Positions 16,881 through 25,717 of a DNA stretch of 64,000 nucleotides are shown in pieces; the first letter of the stretch is position 1, and each line of letters starts with the position of its first letter. The DNA is taken from the NCBI GenBank assembly GCA_028718185.1, contig JAQUMH010000001.1:343186-407185 (forward strand), written 5' to 3'. Source of the DNA: Elusimicrobiota bacterium (GTDB lineage Bacteria; Elusimicrobiota; UBA8919). The notes beneath the pieces were generated by a model. The model did no database searches and was not told the DNA's origin. It saw only the letters and a list, made by a program, of their open reading frames with translations. Both the position numbers and the translations under genes were made by a program.

Positions 16881-17311
16881 AAAATATTTTTTCTCCCTCC
16901 AATATTTATCTTTTCTTTTGATAGTTTTAGAAGTTTTTCTACGCGATTCAACAAATCATACGGTTGAACAGGTTTTTCCACGAAATCGTCAACGGGAAGA
17001 AATTCTCCATCTGTCTCCGGGGAAAACGGAAATCCTGTTTTTTGAGTTATAGATGTAATCATCAAAATAGGAATGTACTTTGTCCGTTCGTTTCTTCGCA
17101 GATTTTGGGTTACGTCAAATCCTTCAGTTTCATGGCGCATTATCACATCCAAAATAATTAAATTCGGTTTTTCGGATTCTGCTTTCTCAAAACCTTCTTT
17201 TCCATCATTAGCATAAATAACCTGATATTTTTTTGATTCTAAAACTACTTTCATTGCCTCAATTATATCAAGGTCATCTTCAATAATAAGAACTTTTGCT
17301 CGTTCTATCAT
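16877..17311 (-). CDS. Stand-alone response-regulator receiver protein
   Basis: The 144-residue protein is a single receiver domain. It has acidic residues in IIEDDLD, the phospho-accepting Asp in LIILDVI, Thr in MITSIT and Lys in DDFVEKPVQPYDL. No DNA-binding domain follows. It overlaps its presumed cognate kinase by ATGA. The loop between the Thr and Lys is longer than usual (QKTGFPFSPETDGEFLPV). Without an output domain it may work through protein contact or a phosphorelay. Confidence 0.9.
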   Translation of the reverse strand: MIERAKVLIIEDDLDIIEAMKVVLESKKYQVIYANDGKEGFEKAESEKPNLIILDVIMRHETEGFDVTQNLRRNERTKYIPILMITSITQKTGFPFSPETDGEFLPVDDFVEKPVQPYDLLNRVEKLLKLSKEKINIGGRKNIL

Positions 17312-18684
17312 TTTACCTTCCCAATTTTAGGTAGTGTAAAGGAAAATTTACTACCTTTACCTACTTCACTTTCTACCCAAATATCTCCACTATGAGAATT
17401 TATAATTTGTTTTACAATTGATAATCCAAGTCCTGTGCCATCTTTTTCCATCTGCTCAGCATTTTTTGCTCTATAGAAATCTTCGAAAATATGTGATAAA
17501 TCTTCTTGTGGAATACCAATACCTGTATCTTCAATAGAAACTTGTACAGAATTATTTAATGTTGAATGTGTAATGCGTAACGCAACTTTACCACCCCAGG
17601 GAGTATATTTAATGGCGTTTAGTGTCAAATTAATCAGCAGTTGTTCCATAGCATCAGGATTAGCAGAAATCAAAGTGTTCCCAGCAAAATTTCCTACTGA
17701 TATGGTTAATCCTTTTTCTTCTGCTTTCAGTTTTAGTTGTTCAACTACTTTTATTACTATTTCGGATAAAGATACAGGTTTTTTCTCTATTTCTTTATCC
17801 ACTCTCATTTTAGAAAGGTCTAAAAGATCTTTTACAAAATGTAATAAATGTTGACTGCGTTGTTCAGAACGAGCAATCATTTCTCTTGACTTTTCAGAAA
17901 TTGCCCCTGTTAAATCACTTAAAACAACTTTGAGACAACTTTGAATTGCTGAAAGTGATGACTGTAAATCATGAGATACCGTTAGAACATATTGTGACTT
18001 TAATTTATCTTGTTCTTCAAGCTTCTTATTAACTACTGCAAGTTCTGTTTCTTCCGCTCTTAACCTGTTAACAATAGTTGTTGCAAAATAGATAGTTATA
18101 TATAACGTGGAAATGAAAGTAGAAAATATACCTAACAAATAACGAGGATTTAAATATAATTCTGACCCAACAGACAAAACCGGAAAAAATCCTTCTAAGT
18201 GATAATGAGGTAAAACTCTTAAATATTCTCCTGCAATAATTACTCCTAAAAGAACAACAGCCAGCGTAGCTTGAAAATAAGCTGCCTTATTTGATAAAAG
18301 TATACTTGCAATAACCATATGAAAGATAAAATAAAATATAAAAGGATTTTCCACACCTCCGGAAAAATGAATCAAATAAGCAAGCGCAACTAAATCCATT
18401 AATATCTGAAGTTTAGCAAAGTAGTTAGCTTTCTTAAAATATTGGGTAACTGTACCTTTCTGAAATTCTAATTTGCGGTTATAAATGAAAAATAAAATAT
18501 TATAAGAAAACAATACGATATTACCCGTGTAAAGAGGAATTAATGGTAATTTTATTTCTAATACATATCGTGTAAACGTAATGACAATAAAAACAACAAC
18601 AACAGCAATCCATCTCAAATTAATAAGCCATCTCAAATCGATGGATTGGTTTATCTTTTCTTCGATTTTATTTTCTTTATTCAT
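17308..18684 (-). CDS. Membrane sensor histidine kinase with RegB-like quinone-binding motif
   Basis: A 458-residue kinase with about six transmembrane helices (about 20-215). After a short coiled coil come the H-box VSHDLQSSLSAIQ, N-box NLTLNAIKYT, G1 DTGIGIP and G2 GTGLGLS. In the third helix region it carries FSGGVENPFIF, matching the GGxxNPF heptapeptide that binds quinone in the RegB/PrrB family. It is encoded with nqr genes, a UbiA prenyltransferase and a polyprenyl synthase, so sensing of quinone redox state is a strong inference. It overlaps the UbiA and receiver genes by 4 bases each. Confidence 0.88.
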   Translation of the reverse strand: MNKENKIEEKINQSIDLRWLINLRWIAVVVVFIVITFTRYVLEIKLPLIPLYTGNIVLFSYNILFFIYNRKLEFQKGTVTQYFKKANYFAKLQILMDLVALAYLIHFSGGVENPFIFYFIFHMVIASILLSNKAAYFQATLAVVLLGVIIAGEYLRVLPHYHLEGFFPVLSVGSELYLNPRYLLGIFSTFISTLYITIYFATTIVNRLRAEETELAVVNKKLEEQDKLKSQYVLTVSHDLQSSLSAIQSCLKVVLSDLTGAISEKSREMIARSEQRSQHLLHFVKDLLDLSKMRVDKEIEKKPVSLSEIVIKVVEQLKLKAEEKGLTISVGNFAGNTLISANPDAMEQLLINLTLNAIKYTPWGGKVALRITHSTLNNSVQVSIEDTGIGIPQEDLSHIFEDFYRAKNAEQMEKDGTGLGLSIVKQIINSHSGDIWVESEVGKGSKFSFTLPKIGKVK

Positions 18685-20189
18685 ATAATTTCTTTCAATC
18701 TTAAAAAAGTTTCTTTTTGCCGTATTACAGCTTTATAGTTCCAAACTATGAAAACAGAAGCCAAAAATAAAATAGGTAATAAATATAAATTTCTTAATGA
18801 CAACCAAAGATATGAAATTATGGAGATAACTGATACTATATTGAAACACAAAATTGTAAATCCATTTCCAATAGCCATATCGGATGAATTTGAATGAAAT
18901 TTTTTAGCATATATTACCGATTGAATTGCAAATGGCAGGGAAATTAATCCAAATAATATAATCTTTGGCAAATATCCGGCAATAACTCCTGCTACAAGAA
19001 CTACATAACTACTTATCATTATATATCCAAAAATATTAGCAGATTTTTCTTTACCCAAACGCACTACTTGTGTATTTTTACTTACTTTTTTGTCAGCGGT
19101 ATAATCAGGAAATTCATTTATCAACAGAATTGCAGTTACCAGAATTCCAAGCGGTAAAGATGCCCAGAATACTTCCCATGAAAATGTTCCGGTCTGAACA
19201 TAGTAACTTCCCAATGAAACTAAAACACCAAAATTTAATCCAACTAATAATTCTCCTATACCCTTACTCGCCCAATTGAATAAAGGTGCAGTATAGAAAA
19301 ATCCTGAAATAACACCTATTAATCCCAAAAGAAGCACTGACAACCCACATTTATAAACAAGGTATAACCCTATGCCACTTCCAACAATAAAGAACATTAA
19401 TGCTCCAGTTAAAACCTCAAGAGGAGTCAGTAAACCCATTTGTATCATTCTTGAACCTCCGGAAAAAGGTCGTACAAATTCGTTATTTATTTCATCATTA
19501 CCCGATTTATGGTCAAAATAATCATTTATGATATTTGTTCCAAGGTGAAGAGAAACTGTACCAAGAAGGGCAAGAACGAAATATATAGGATTAAAAATAC
19601 TTTTTTTCACGAATGCAATTGTCGTTCCAAGAAGTACCGGCAAAACGGTAACTGAAAGAAAAGGATATCTTGTTTCCGTTATCCATGCATTAATTTTTTT
19701 CTTAAACCTATCCCAATCAGAAATGGATGTTTGGTTTTGCTCAAATCCAATAACTGTTGGAGATATACCTTGTAAGATATCTTTTACATGGCGAAATTTT
19801 ATCTGTAAAGGTATAATTTTAATAAAAGCAAGCATGTCAAGTTTGTTATATTGTGAAAGTTGTGAAACGACGGGCGAACGTTTAATTAAAAGTTGAACTG
19901 CACACTCTTTATTCTCTTCTCTCACCATTTGTGCATACCCAGTAAGTTCTATTTCTTTATCATCAGGGAATGTATTTCCGGGAATATAAATAAGCATTGA
20001 AACTTCAGACCGTAAGAGTATTTGTTTGGTTTTGGGATCCGTTTTCATAGAAGATAAATAAAAATTAAAGTCGGGTGAAACAGCAAAATGCATCATCCTA
20101 TTTTTAATCTTGATTCCTGAATAGGTAGATACACAACAAATACTTGCCTTATTAATTTCATTCAAAATTTCTTCTTTAGAATTTGTCAT
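18681..20189 (-). CDS. Flavin split-barrel domain fused to UbiA-type prenyltransferase
   Basis: The N-terminal 140 or so residues are a pyridoxamine-phosphate-oxidase-like split barrel (SPDFNFYLSSMKTDPKTKQIL). The C-terminal 310 residues are a UbiA prenyltransferase with Asp-rich motifs NDYFDHKSGNDE and NEFPDYTADK and about eight helices. The UbiA part should prenylate an aromatic quinone precursor, as MenA does. The split-barrel part ends in LQGISPTVIGF, nearly the same tail as the separate protein at 28447-28911. I chose the ATG at 20189, within the last codons of nqrF; 20204 is an alternative non-ATG start. Confidence 0.88.
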   Translation of the reverse strand: MTNSKEEILNEINKASICCVSTYSGIKIKNRMMHFAVSPDFNFYLSSMKTDPKTKQILLRSEVSMLIYIPGNTFPDDKEIELTGYAQMVREENKECAVQLLIKRSPVVSQLSQYNKLDMLAFIKIIPLQIKFRHVKDILQGISPTVIGFEQNQTSISDWDRFKKKINAWITETRYPFLSVTVLPVLLGTTIAFVKKSIFNPIYFVLALLGTVSLHLGTNIINDYFDHKSGNDEINNEFVRPFSGGSRMIQMGLLTPLEVLTGALMFFIVGSGIGLYLVYKCGLSVLLLGLIGVISGFFYTAPLFNWASKGIGELLVGLNFGVLVSLGSYYVQTGTFSWEVFWASLPLGILVTAILLINEFPDYTADKKVSKNTQVVRLGKEKSANIFGYIMISSYVVLVAGVIAGYLPKIILFGLISLPFAIQSVIYAKKFHSNSSDMAIGNGFTILCFNIVSVISIISYLWLSLRNLYLLPILFLASVFIVWNYKAVIRQKETFLRLKEII

Positions 20190-21255
20190 AAAATATTTTT
20201 CCAATGTTCATACCTTTCTTTGTAAGCACTCGTATAGACGCATCTATCATGGGAGTAGGTCCGCACAAATAAGCTTCAGAATTACTTGCATCTTCGATAC
20301 ATTTCTCCATCACATATGTAATCATCCCGGTTTCACCATCCCATTTATCTGAAGCTTTTGGTTCTGAAAGTGCCGGAATATACTTAAAATTAGGATATTT
20401 ATTTTCTATCTCACGCAGTTCCTCAGTGAAAAATAAATCTTTTTTAGACCTTGCACCAAAAAAGTAAACAGCTTTTCTAACCACACCTTTTTCAATTAAT
20501 GCTGAAAGTATTGATTTTATGGGAGCCATTCCACATCCGCCCCCAACAAAAATAATATCTCTTTCCGAATCCTCCTGAAGATAAAATTCTCCAAAGGGAC
20601 CATTTATGTCCAGATAATTTCCTGTATTAAGAACTTCATGCACATAACCGGAACATAGTCCACCAGGTACATGCCTTATTATTAACTCTATCTTATCCGT
20701 CTGCTTAGGAGAAGAACTTATTGAATATGCCCGGTATTCGTCAATTCCCGGCACTTTAATCTGAATATATTGACCGGGTTTAAATTCCACTTTTTGCTTG
20801 GGGTCAAGAGATAAAGTTATCTGCTTGATATCATGAGTTAACTGCTTTATTTCCTCAACTCTCGTATGATATTCTTTTGTACTAAGAAGATATTTTGGAA
20901 ACCATATTTCGATATCATTCTTTACTTTTACCTGACATGCAAGTCTTATTCCTTCCGCTTTCTCATTTTTATTAATGAATACCTCTTCCGTAGGTAAAAG
21001 ATTTCCCGCACCACTTAAAACCTTTACCTTGCAAAATCCGCACGTAGCCTTGCCACCGCATGCCGAAGGAATGAATATTCTACTGGAAATCAGATACGAA
21101 ATCAGGGTATACCCGCCTTTTACATTGAAAACTTTTTCTTTGTTAATTACTATTTTACAGTCACCATAATTAACCAATAGCATCTGAGCTGATGCGAGAA
21201 TAACAGATACTACTAACAATATTAACATGATTACAAGAAGCGGAACAAAATTCAA
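20176..21255 (-). CDS. nqrF: Na+-translocating NADH:quinone reductase subunit F
   Basis: This is the NADH-oxidising entry subunit. It has an N-terminal transmembrane helix, a 2Fe-2S ferredoxin domain (CGGKATCGFC with a later LACQ), an FAD-binding domain (RAYSISSSP) and an NAD-binding domain (VGGGCGMAPI, CGPTPMID). I favour a TTG start at 21255, preceded by GTGAGG; an in-frame GTG at 21282 lies in a repeat. Gene order and the UbiA gene downstream support its place in the nqr operon. No RnfB gene is present, so this is the only NADH/ferredoxin entry module here. Confidence 0.93.
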   Translation of the reverse strand: MNFVPLLVIMLILLVVSVILASAQMLLVNYGDCKIVINKEKVFNVKGGYTLISYLISSRIFIPSACGGKATCGFCKVKVLSGAGNLLPTEEVFINKNEKAEGIRLACQVKVKNDIEIWFPKYLLSTKEYHTRVEEIKQLTHDIKQITLSLDPKQKVEFKPGQYIQIKVPGIDEYRAYSISSSPKQTDKIELIIRHVPGGLCSGYVHEVLNTGNYLDINGPFGEFYLQEDSERDIIFVGGGCGMAPIKSILSALIEKGVVRKAVYFFGARSKKDLFFTEELREIENKYPNFKYIPALSEPKASDKWDGETGMITYVMEKCIEDASNSEAYLCGPTPMIDASIRVLTKKGMNIGKIFYDKF

Positions 21256-21275
21256 GTTAATCCTCACTTCGTTTG

Positions 21276-21330
21276 GAAACACGAATTATCACGAATTTTA
21301 TAAAACCTCACGAATTTATTACAAATATTC
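21276..21330. repeat. CGAATTATCACGAATTTTA-type dispersed repeat in the nqr operon
   Basis: Non-coding sequence between nqrE and nqrF made of repeated CACGAATT units, the inverse of the sequence at 15480-15542. It interrupts an otherwise overlapping nqr gene string. Confidence 0.55.
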
Positions 21331-21338
21331 GTACTTTC

Positions 21339-21926
21339 TTAACCTATTCCAAAGATACCTGAAAAACCCATAAAAGCGAGCGCCATTATACCGGCTATTA
21401 TTAATGTAATACCCCCACCTTTTATACCGTCAGGTATGTCACCGATCAATAGTAATCTTGCTCTTATAGAAGCTATTGATACAATTGCAAGCATCCATCC
21501 GACTGCAGAACCAAAAGAAAAAACTATCGTTTTAATATATGAATAGTTCCTTAACACCATGAATATTGAAATCACCAGCACAATAGAGTTCGCCGCTATA
21601 AGCGGAAGAAATACTCCAAACAATGATTGCAGAGTAGGAAAATATTTTTCCATCACCATTTCAAGTAACTGAACAGTCGCTGCGATTATTATGATAAAAA
21701 CAAGAAAAGAAAAATATTCACTGTGCGTAGGTACAAGTATTAATTTATAAATAGGCCAGTTTATCGCAGATGTAAGTGTCATTACTATCATCACACAGAT
21801 ACCCATACCGAAAGATGTCTTAAGACTCTGCGATAACGAAATAACCGGGCACATGCCCAAAAGGTACGTAAGGGCTATATTGTGCGTGAATATCGCCGCC
21901 AGCAATATTGTTAATAGTTCAGCCAT
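21339..21926 (-). CDS. nqrE: Na+-translocating NADH:quinone reductase subunit E
   Basis: A 195-residue, six-helix integral subunit. NqrE-specific stretches include YLLGMCPVISLS, VQLLEMVMEKYFP, FGSAVGWMLAIVSIASIR and MALAFMGFSGI. In known enzymes NqrD and NqrE each give two cysteines to an intramembrane iron centre. Here Cys26 is present, but the second position reads AANSIVLV, with Ser114 (codon TCT) in place of Cys. Overlap of 8 bases with nqrD suggests coupling. Confidence 0.94.
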   Translation of the reverse strand: MAELLTILLAAIFTHNIALTYLLGMCPVISLSQSLKTSFGMGICVMIVMTLTSAINWPIYKLILVPTHSEYFSFLVFIIIIAATVQLLEMVMEKYFPTLQSLFGVFLPLIAANSIVLVISIFMVLRNYSYIKTIVFSFGSAVGWMLAIVSIASIRARLLLIGDIPDGIKGGGITLIIAGIMALAFMGFSGIFGIG

Positions 21927-22560
21927 GTAATACTCCTATTTTACCAGGGTCTACTTTTGCAAGAGTCCTGACAATCCATAAATATATGCTTAATACGAAA
22001 AATGCTCCCGGCGCCATCCCGATAACAAGACAATTTGTCCAGTTTTCCGGAGTTACCTTAATGTCCAATATTGTGCCAAATCCAAGAAATTCTCTGATGA
22101 CGGCCAATATTATAAGTGTATATGCAAATCCTATACCGGATGCAAAAGCATCAAGCATTGAAAAGTACACCGGATTTTTTATAGAAAATTCTTCGAGCCG
22201 TCCGACAAGTATGCAACTGGTTATTATTAACCCTATATATGGACCCAATGTTTCACTTACTGAAGGATAAAATGCCATCAGGAAACGGTCCACAACAATT
22301 ACAAATGATGATATTATTACCATATATATTATTACACGCGCATTTCTTGGAATATAATTCCTTAGCATGGATATTATGGCTGCTGTTACCACAAGCACAA
22401 AAGTAAATCCCAACCCTATTGCTAACGCATTTGAAACCTTATTGCTTACCCCAAGAGTAAGACACATTCCTAACAATTTGCACGAAACAGGATGGTCTCT
22501 CCATAAACCATTCAGCAGAATCCGGTAAGTCTTTGTATAATATAGCCTCTTTAATTTCAT
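21919..22560 (-). CDS. nqrD: Na+-translocating NADH:quinone reductase subunit D
   Basis: About 213 residues with six helices. IPRNARVIIYMVIISSFVIVVD and GLIITSCILVGR match NqrD rather than RnfE. Cys33 (LLGMCLTLG) and Cys116 (IITSCILVG), the ligands of the intramembrane iron centre, are both present. I chose the ATG at 22560, just past the nqrC stop; the open frame upstream (to 22599) lies inside nqrC. Confidence 0.94.
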   Translation of the reverse strand: MKLKRLYYTKTYRILLNGLWRDHPVSCKLLGMCLTLGVSNKVSNALAIGLGFTFVLVVTAAIISMLRNYIPRNARVIIYMVIISSFVIVVDRFLMAFYPSVSETLGPYIGLIITSCILVGRLEEFSIKNPVYFSMLDAFASGIGFAYTLIILAVIREFLGFGTILDIKVTPENWTNCLVIGMAPGAFFVLSIYLWIVRTLAKVDPGKIGVLHG

Positions 22561-22567
22561 TGTAATT

Positions 22568-23143
22568 TTAGTTCCCTCTATAAACTGACAGCTTTTCACT
22601 TATCTGGGTGTTAAGTATCTTCTCAAACGCCTTGCACGTCATAGTAGCCCCCGTAATCCCATCCACTTCATTGTCTTTTTCTGCCTTAACTCTGTTCACA
22701 ATATTTATCCGAGGTAAAACAGTTTTATTATGGAACTTTTGAAGATATTTTTCGTTGGCTAATTCCCCGCCTAATCCGGGCGTTTCTTCCTGATGAATTA
22801 TCCGGATTTTCTTTATTGTCTTTAGATCGCTGAATAACGAAATTACAGCCTTTATAGGACCCCATAACCCGGAACCTGACAATTCAAAAGCTATATCCTT
22901 ATTTTTTAGGACATAGAAATTTACAGATCCTTTTTTTATTACCTTTATATTATCCGAAAATATTTTTTCCACTTCGTTTTTTTGGAAAACCATATTCTGG
23001 GCTTCCAGCACGGTCTTTTGTATCATCAGATTATTGTTCTTGATTATAAGCGGTTCAGTAAAGTGATTAACGGTAACAATCACCGTGGAAAGAACTCCAC
23101 CCAACACCAGAATGAATAGTATCATAAAAATAGTATTTTTCAT
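22568..23143 (-). CDS. nqrC: Na+-translocating NADH:quinone reductase subunit C
   Basis: NqrC is a periplasmic flavoprotein with an N-terminal membrane anchor (about 4-28) and an FMN-binding domain. SGSGLWGPI and HQEETPGLGGE are family motifs, and VDGITGATMT contains the Thr that receives FMN by ApbE action. The ATG at 23143 overlaps the nqrB stop (ATGA). The frame is open further upstream inside nqrB, but that part does not resemble the family. Confidence 0.93.
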   Translation of the reverse strand: MKNTIFMILFILVLGGVLSTVIVTVNHFTEPLIIKNNNLMIQKTVLEAQNMVFQKNEVEKIFSDNIKVIKKGSVNFYVLKNKDIAFELSGSGLWGPIKAVISLFSDLKTIKKIRIIHQEETPGLGGELANEKYLQKFHNKTVLPRINIVNRVKAEKDNEVDGITGATMTCKAFEKILNTQISEKLSVYRGN

Positions 23144-24174
23144 CTTCTTAAATTTCTGTACTTGAACCCAATTATCGTACTGTCTATTAACGGAGTAAAT
23201 GTATTCATTAATATAATGCTGAACATTACTCCTTCTACGTAGCCGGAAAAACTCCTTATTATTACTGTCAGTAATCCACATAATAGTCCGAAAATGTATT
23301 TACCTTCCTTAGTGAAAGGAGAAGTTACAGGGTCCGTCGCCATAAATAATGCTCCAAACAACAGTCCACCGGATAATAACTGAAACAGCGGCGGAGCAAT
23401 CTTCTCCGGAATAAAATGACTGCCTATTAAAGACATTATCAAAACTGACGCCAGATATGAAAAAGGAATCCGCCAATTGCTTATTTTTGTTAAAATCAAA
23501 AATATACCGCCAAATATCAATCCGATACGGAAAGTCTCTCCTATACTTCCCGCTGTTTTACCCAACAGTAAATCTGAGTAATTCGCAATTATGTGGGAGG
23601 ACTTATAGAGTATTAGAGGTGTTGCAGATGCAATCGCATTTATGCCCGGATCCTGAAAATGCAGGCTGGTCAGCGAAGGAAAGGATATCGTTATAAACAA
23701 CCTGCCGACAAGTGCCGGATTGAATATGTTCCTTCCTGTACCACCAAATACTTCTTTTCCGAAAAATGTTCCAAAAAATATACCCACAGCAACCACCCAG
23801 AGTGGTACGGTGGACGGAAGCGTCAACGCAAAGATAAGACCGGTAACCAAAAACCCCTCTTCTATCTCTCTTTTCCTTATTATTGCAAATAGCACTTCAA
23901 CTAAACCTCCGGCAAGATATGACACGGCTATTATCAGTACCGCTTTTAAACCGTAATAATATACACCCGCCAGTGCCGCCGGCATAAGAGCAATAACTAC
24001 CACACTCATGAATCTCTTGATATCAATACCATCTGCAATATGCGGCGCACCTATCGTAACATCGCCAGTTCCATAAATGGATGCATCTAAAGCAACCAGA
24101 ATAGGCTTCAATGCAGACGCAGCCTTGTTTTTCTCAGTAAATCTAAATCCTATATCCATAATCTTTCTAATCAT
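23140..24174 (-). CDS. nqrB: Na+-translocating NADH:quinone reductase subunit B
   Basis: A 344-residue polytopic subunit. HIADGIDIKRFM, PLWVVAVGIFFGTFFGKEVFGG and GRNIFNPALVGR match NqrB better than RnfD. The covalent-FMN segment reads GSIGETFRIG, with Thr in the expected GET position. It starts two bases after the preceding gene's stop, so the two are tightly linked. The N-terminus is short compared with classical NqrB (about 410 residues), as in compact homologues. Confidence 0.93.
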   Translation of the reverse strand: MIRKIMDIGFRFTEKNKAASALKPILVALDASIYGTGDVTIGAPHIADGIDIKRFMSVVVIALMPAALAGVYYYGLKAVLIIAVSYLAGGLVEVLFAIIRKREIEEGFLVTGLIFALTLPSTVPLWVVAVGIFFGTFFGKEVFGGTGRNIFNPALVGRLFITISFPSLTSLHFQDPGINAIASATPLILYKSSHIIANYSDLLLGKTAGSIGETFRIGLIFGGIFLILTKISNWRIPFSYLASVLIMSLIGSHFIPEKIAPPLFQLLSGGLLFGALFMATDPVTSPFTKEGKYIFGLLCGLLTVIIRSFSGYVEGVMFSIILMNTFTPLIDSTIIGFKYRNLRR

Positions 24175-24175
24175 G

Positions 24176-25663
24176 CTATTTTATCCCTTTATATTCTTTA
24201 AGACCTTTTAAATCGAAAAATGGCATTATACACTGCGAACTGTCGCATCCCATTAGAATAAGTTTCTCCTGACCATCTTTAATAGATTTTGCCAGTTGTA
24301 TCTTTGATGGACATACAAAGCTGCAAAGATTGCATTCTATGCATTTAAATATTCCATAATTCATTAACCGCTCATCAATAAGATTGTTTACTATGTGATT
24401 GTATAGAAAATGCGGGACAATTTTTACCGGACAAACCTCTTCGCAAAAACTACAGGCTATGCAATGTCTTTTCTCACCACGAATATTAGTGTCCAGGGTC
24501 TTATTAAATATTGGAAATAGAGATGAAGCAAAAGTTCCTGAATACGAATGCTCTTTAAATCCGGGTCTTATAAAAGACAGCATCTTGCGGACTTTATTTT
24601 CCGGAACTGCGATTAGATGTGAAAATGTCCTGTTTATAGGTAACGAAAAATCATTTAACACTACCCCTGTTAACAGACTATTCAATATTATCCTGTATTC
24701 CCTGTCCTTTTTCAAATATTCCGCAATTATATATTTAAGCGGTGTTCCGACACGGACTTTTATATGAGTATTCTCTTTCCAGCCCGAACCACAGAGTGCA
24801 ATCGTACGTTCTATTAGCGGGTATCCTTCCGCAACAGCATGATATGCTTGCAGGACCGCCTGAATGTTTAAAACCACAACACCTATACTCGCCGCTGAAT
24901 AACCGTATGGGAATTTCTTTCTGAGAATAGTCGGGATAAGCACCTCATCATATCCCTGCGGGTATTTCGGTTCCAGAAGATGGATTTCTATCCAATCGTA
25001 ACTTGCTGTAAGTTTCATTATCTCTTCTATAAGTTTCTTTTTATATCTGCTTAAAGCAACATGAACCTTTGCCTTTGGCATAATTGTTTTTAGTATCCTT
25101 AATCCTTCCACAAAATGCAGTATCTCCTTGCCTCCAAGCAATACTGTAAGTGAAAGGTTGTGCGGCTCTGAACCGACACCGTGAACAATTATGCTTTCTA
25201 CTTCTTCCGAAGAAATTATCGAACTTTTGTACATTGTCGGCATACCTTCCCTGTCAAGAGATGATACACCGGAAAAATAAAGTAATTCCTCTATTTTGGA
25301 TTTTTCGAGTTTTGACCAGTCAGAATTATATCCATCTAAACGTTCTATGCCGTCTGTCCTATCGGATATTATTCTTACAAATGTAACTTCCCGTTTAAAA
25401 TAATTTTGTTTCTTTATTTCTTCTACTACCCCGTTAACAGATGAGTGGATGGGACTTGATACCGTGTTGTTATCTATCCCTATAATCTGTCCTGCTTTAA
25501 CTAATTCTCCAATTTTTACTAATGGAATCACTTCATTGCCAAAACCCTGCTGTAGTGGAATAAGAACTTCGGGCGGAACTATAAATTTTTCCGCCATGCC
25601 TTCAGGCTGACCTTCGTATTTCACGAATTTATAACCACCTGGAAATGTTTTATTTTTTATCAT
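24176..25663 (-). CDS. Nqr A-position subunit resembling RnfC, with two 4Fe-4S motifs
   Basis: The gene occupies the nqrA position, but the 495-residue product looks like RnfC. It has a barrel-sandwich start (PLVKIGELVKAGQIIG, SPIHSSVNGVV), a central Rossmann-like region (SIGVVVLNIQAV, GYPLIERTI) and two intact ferredoxin motifs, CIACSFCEEVCP (C401-C411) and CIECNLCSFVCP (C441-C451). Classical NqrA lacks functional clusters. Two more cysteines (C473, C478) lie near the end. It is the first gene after a sigma54 promoter. I leave the symbol empty because nqrA and rnfC are both defensible. Confidence 0.85.
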   Translation of the reverse strand: MIKNKTFPGGYKFVKYEGQPEGMAEKFIVPPEVLIPLQQGFGNEVIPLVKIGELVKAGQIIGIDNNTVSSPIHSSVNGVVEEIKKQNYFKREVTFVRIISDRTDGIERLDGYNSDWSKLEKSKIEELLYFSGVSSLDREGMPTMYKSSIISSEEVESIIVHGVGSEPHNLSLTVLLGGKEILHFVEGLRILKTIMPKAKVHVALSRYKKKLIEEIMKLTASYDWIEIHLLEPKYPQGYDEVLIPTILRKKFPYGYSAASIGVVVLNIQAVLQAYHAVAEGYPLIERTIALCGSGWKENTHIKVRVGTPLKYIIAEYLKKDREYRIILNSLLTGVVLNDFSLPINRTFSHLIAVPENKVRKMLSFIRPGFKEHSYSGTFASSLFPIFNKTLDTNIRGEKRHCIACSFCEEVCPVKIVPHFLYNHIVNNLIDERLMNYGIFKCIECNLCSFVCPSKIQLAKSIKDGQEKLILMGCDSSQCIMPFFDLKGLKEYKGIK

Positions 25664-25717
25664 TATCTTTTTATATTATTTCAGCAATAATAGATATACT
25701 TCTTACTTATTAAGTAA

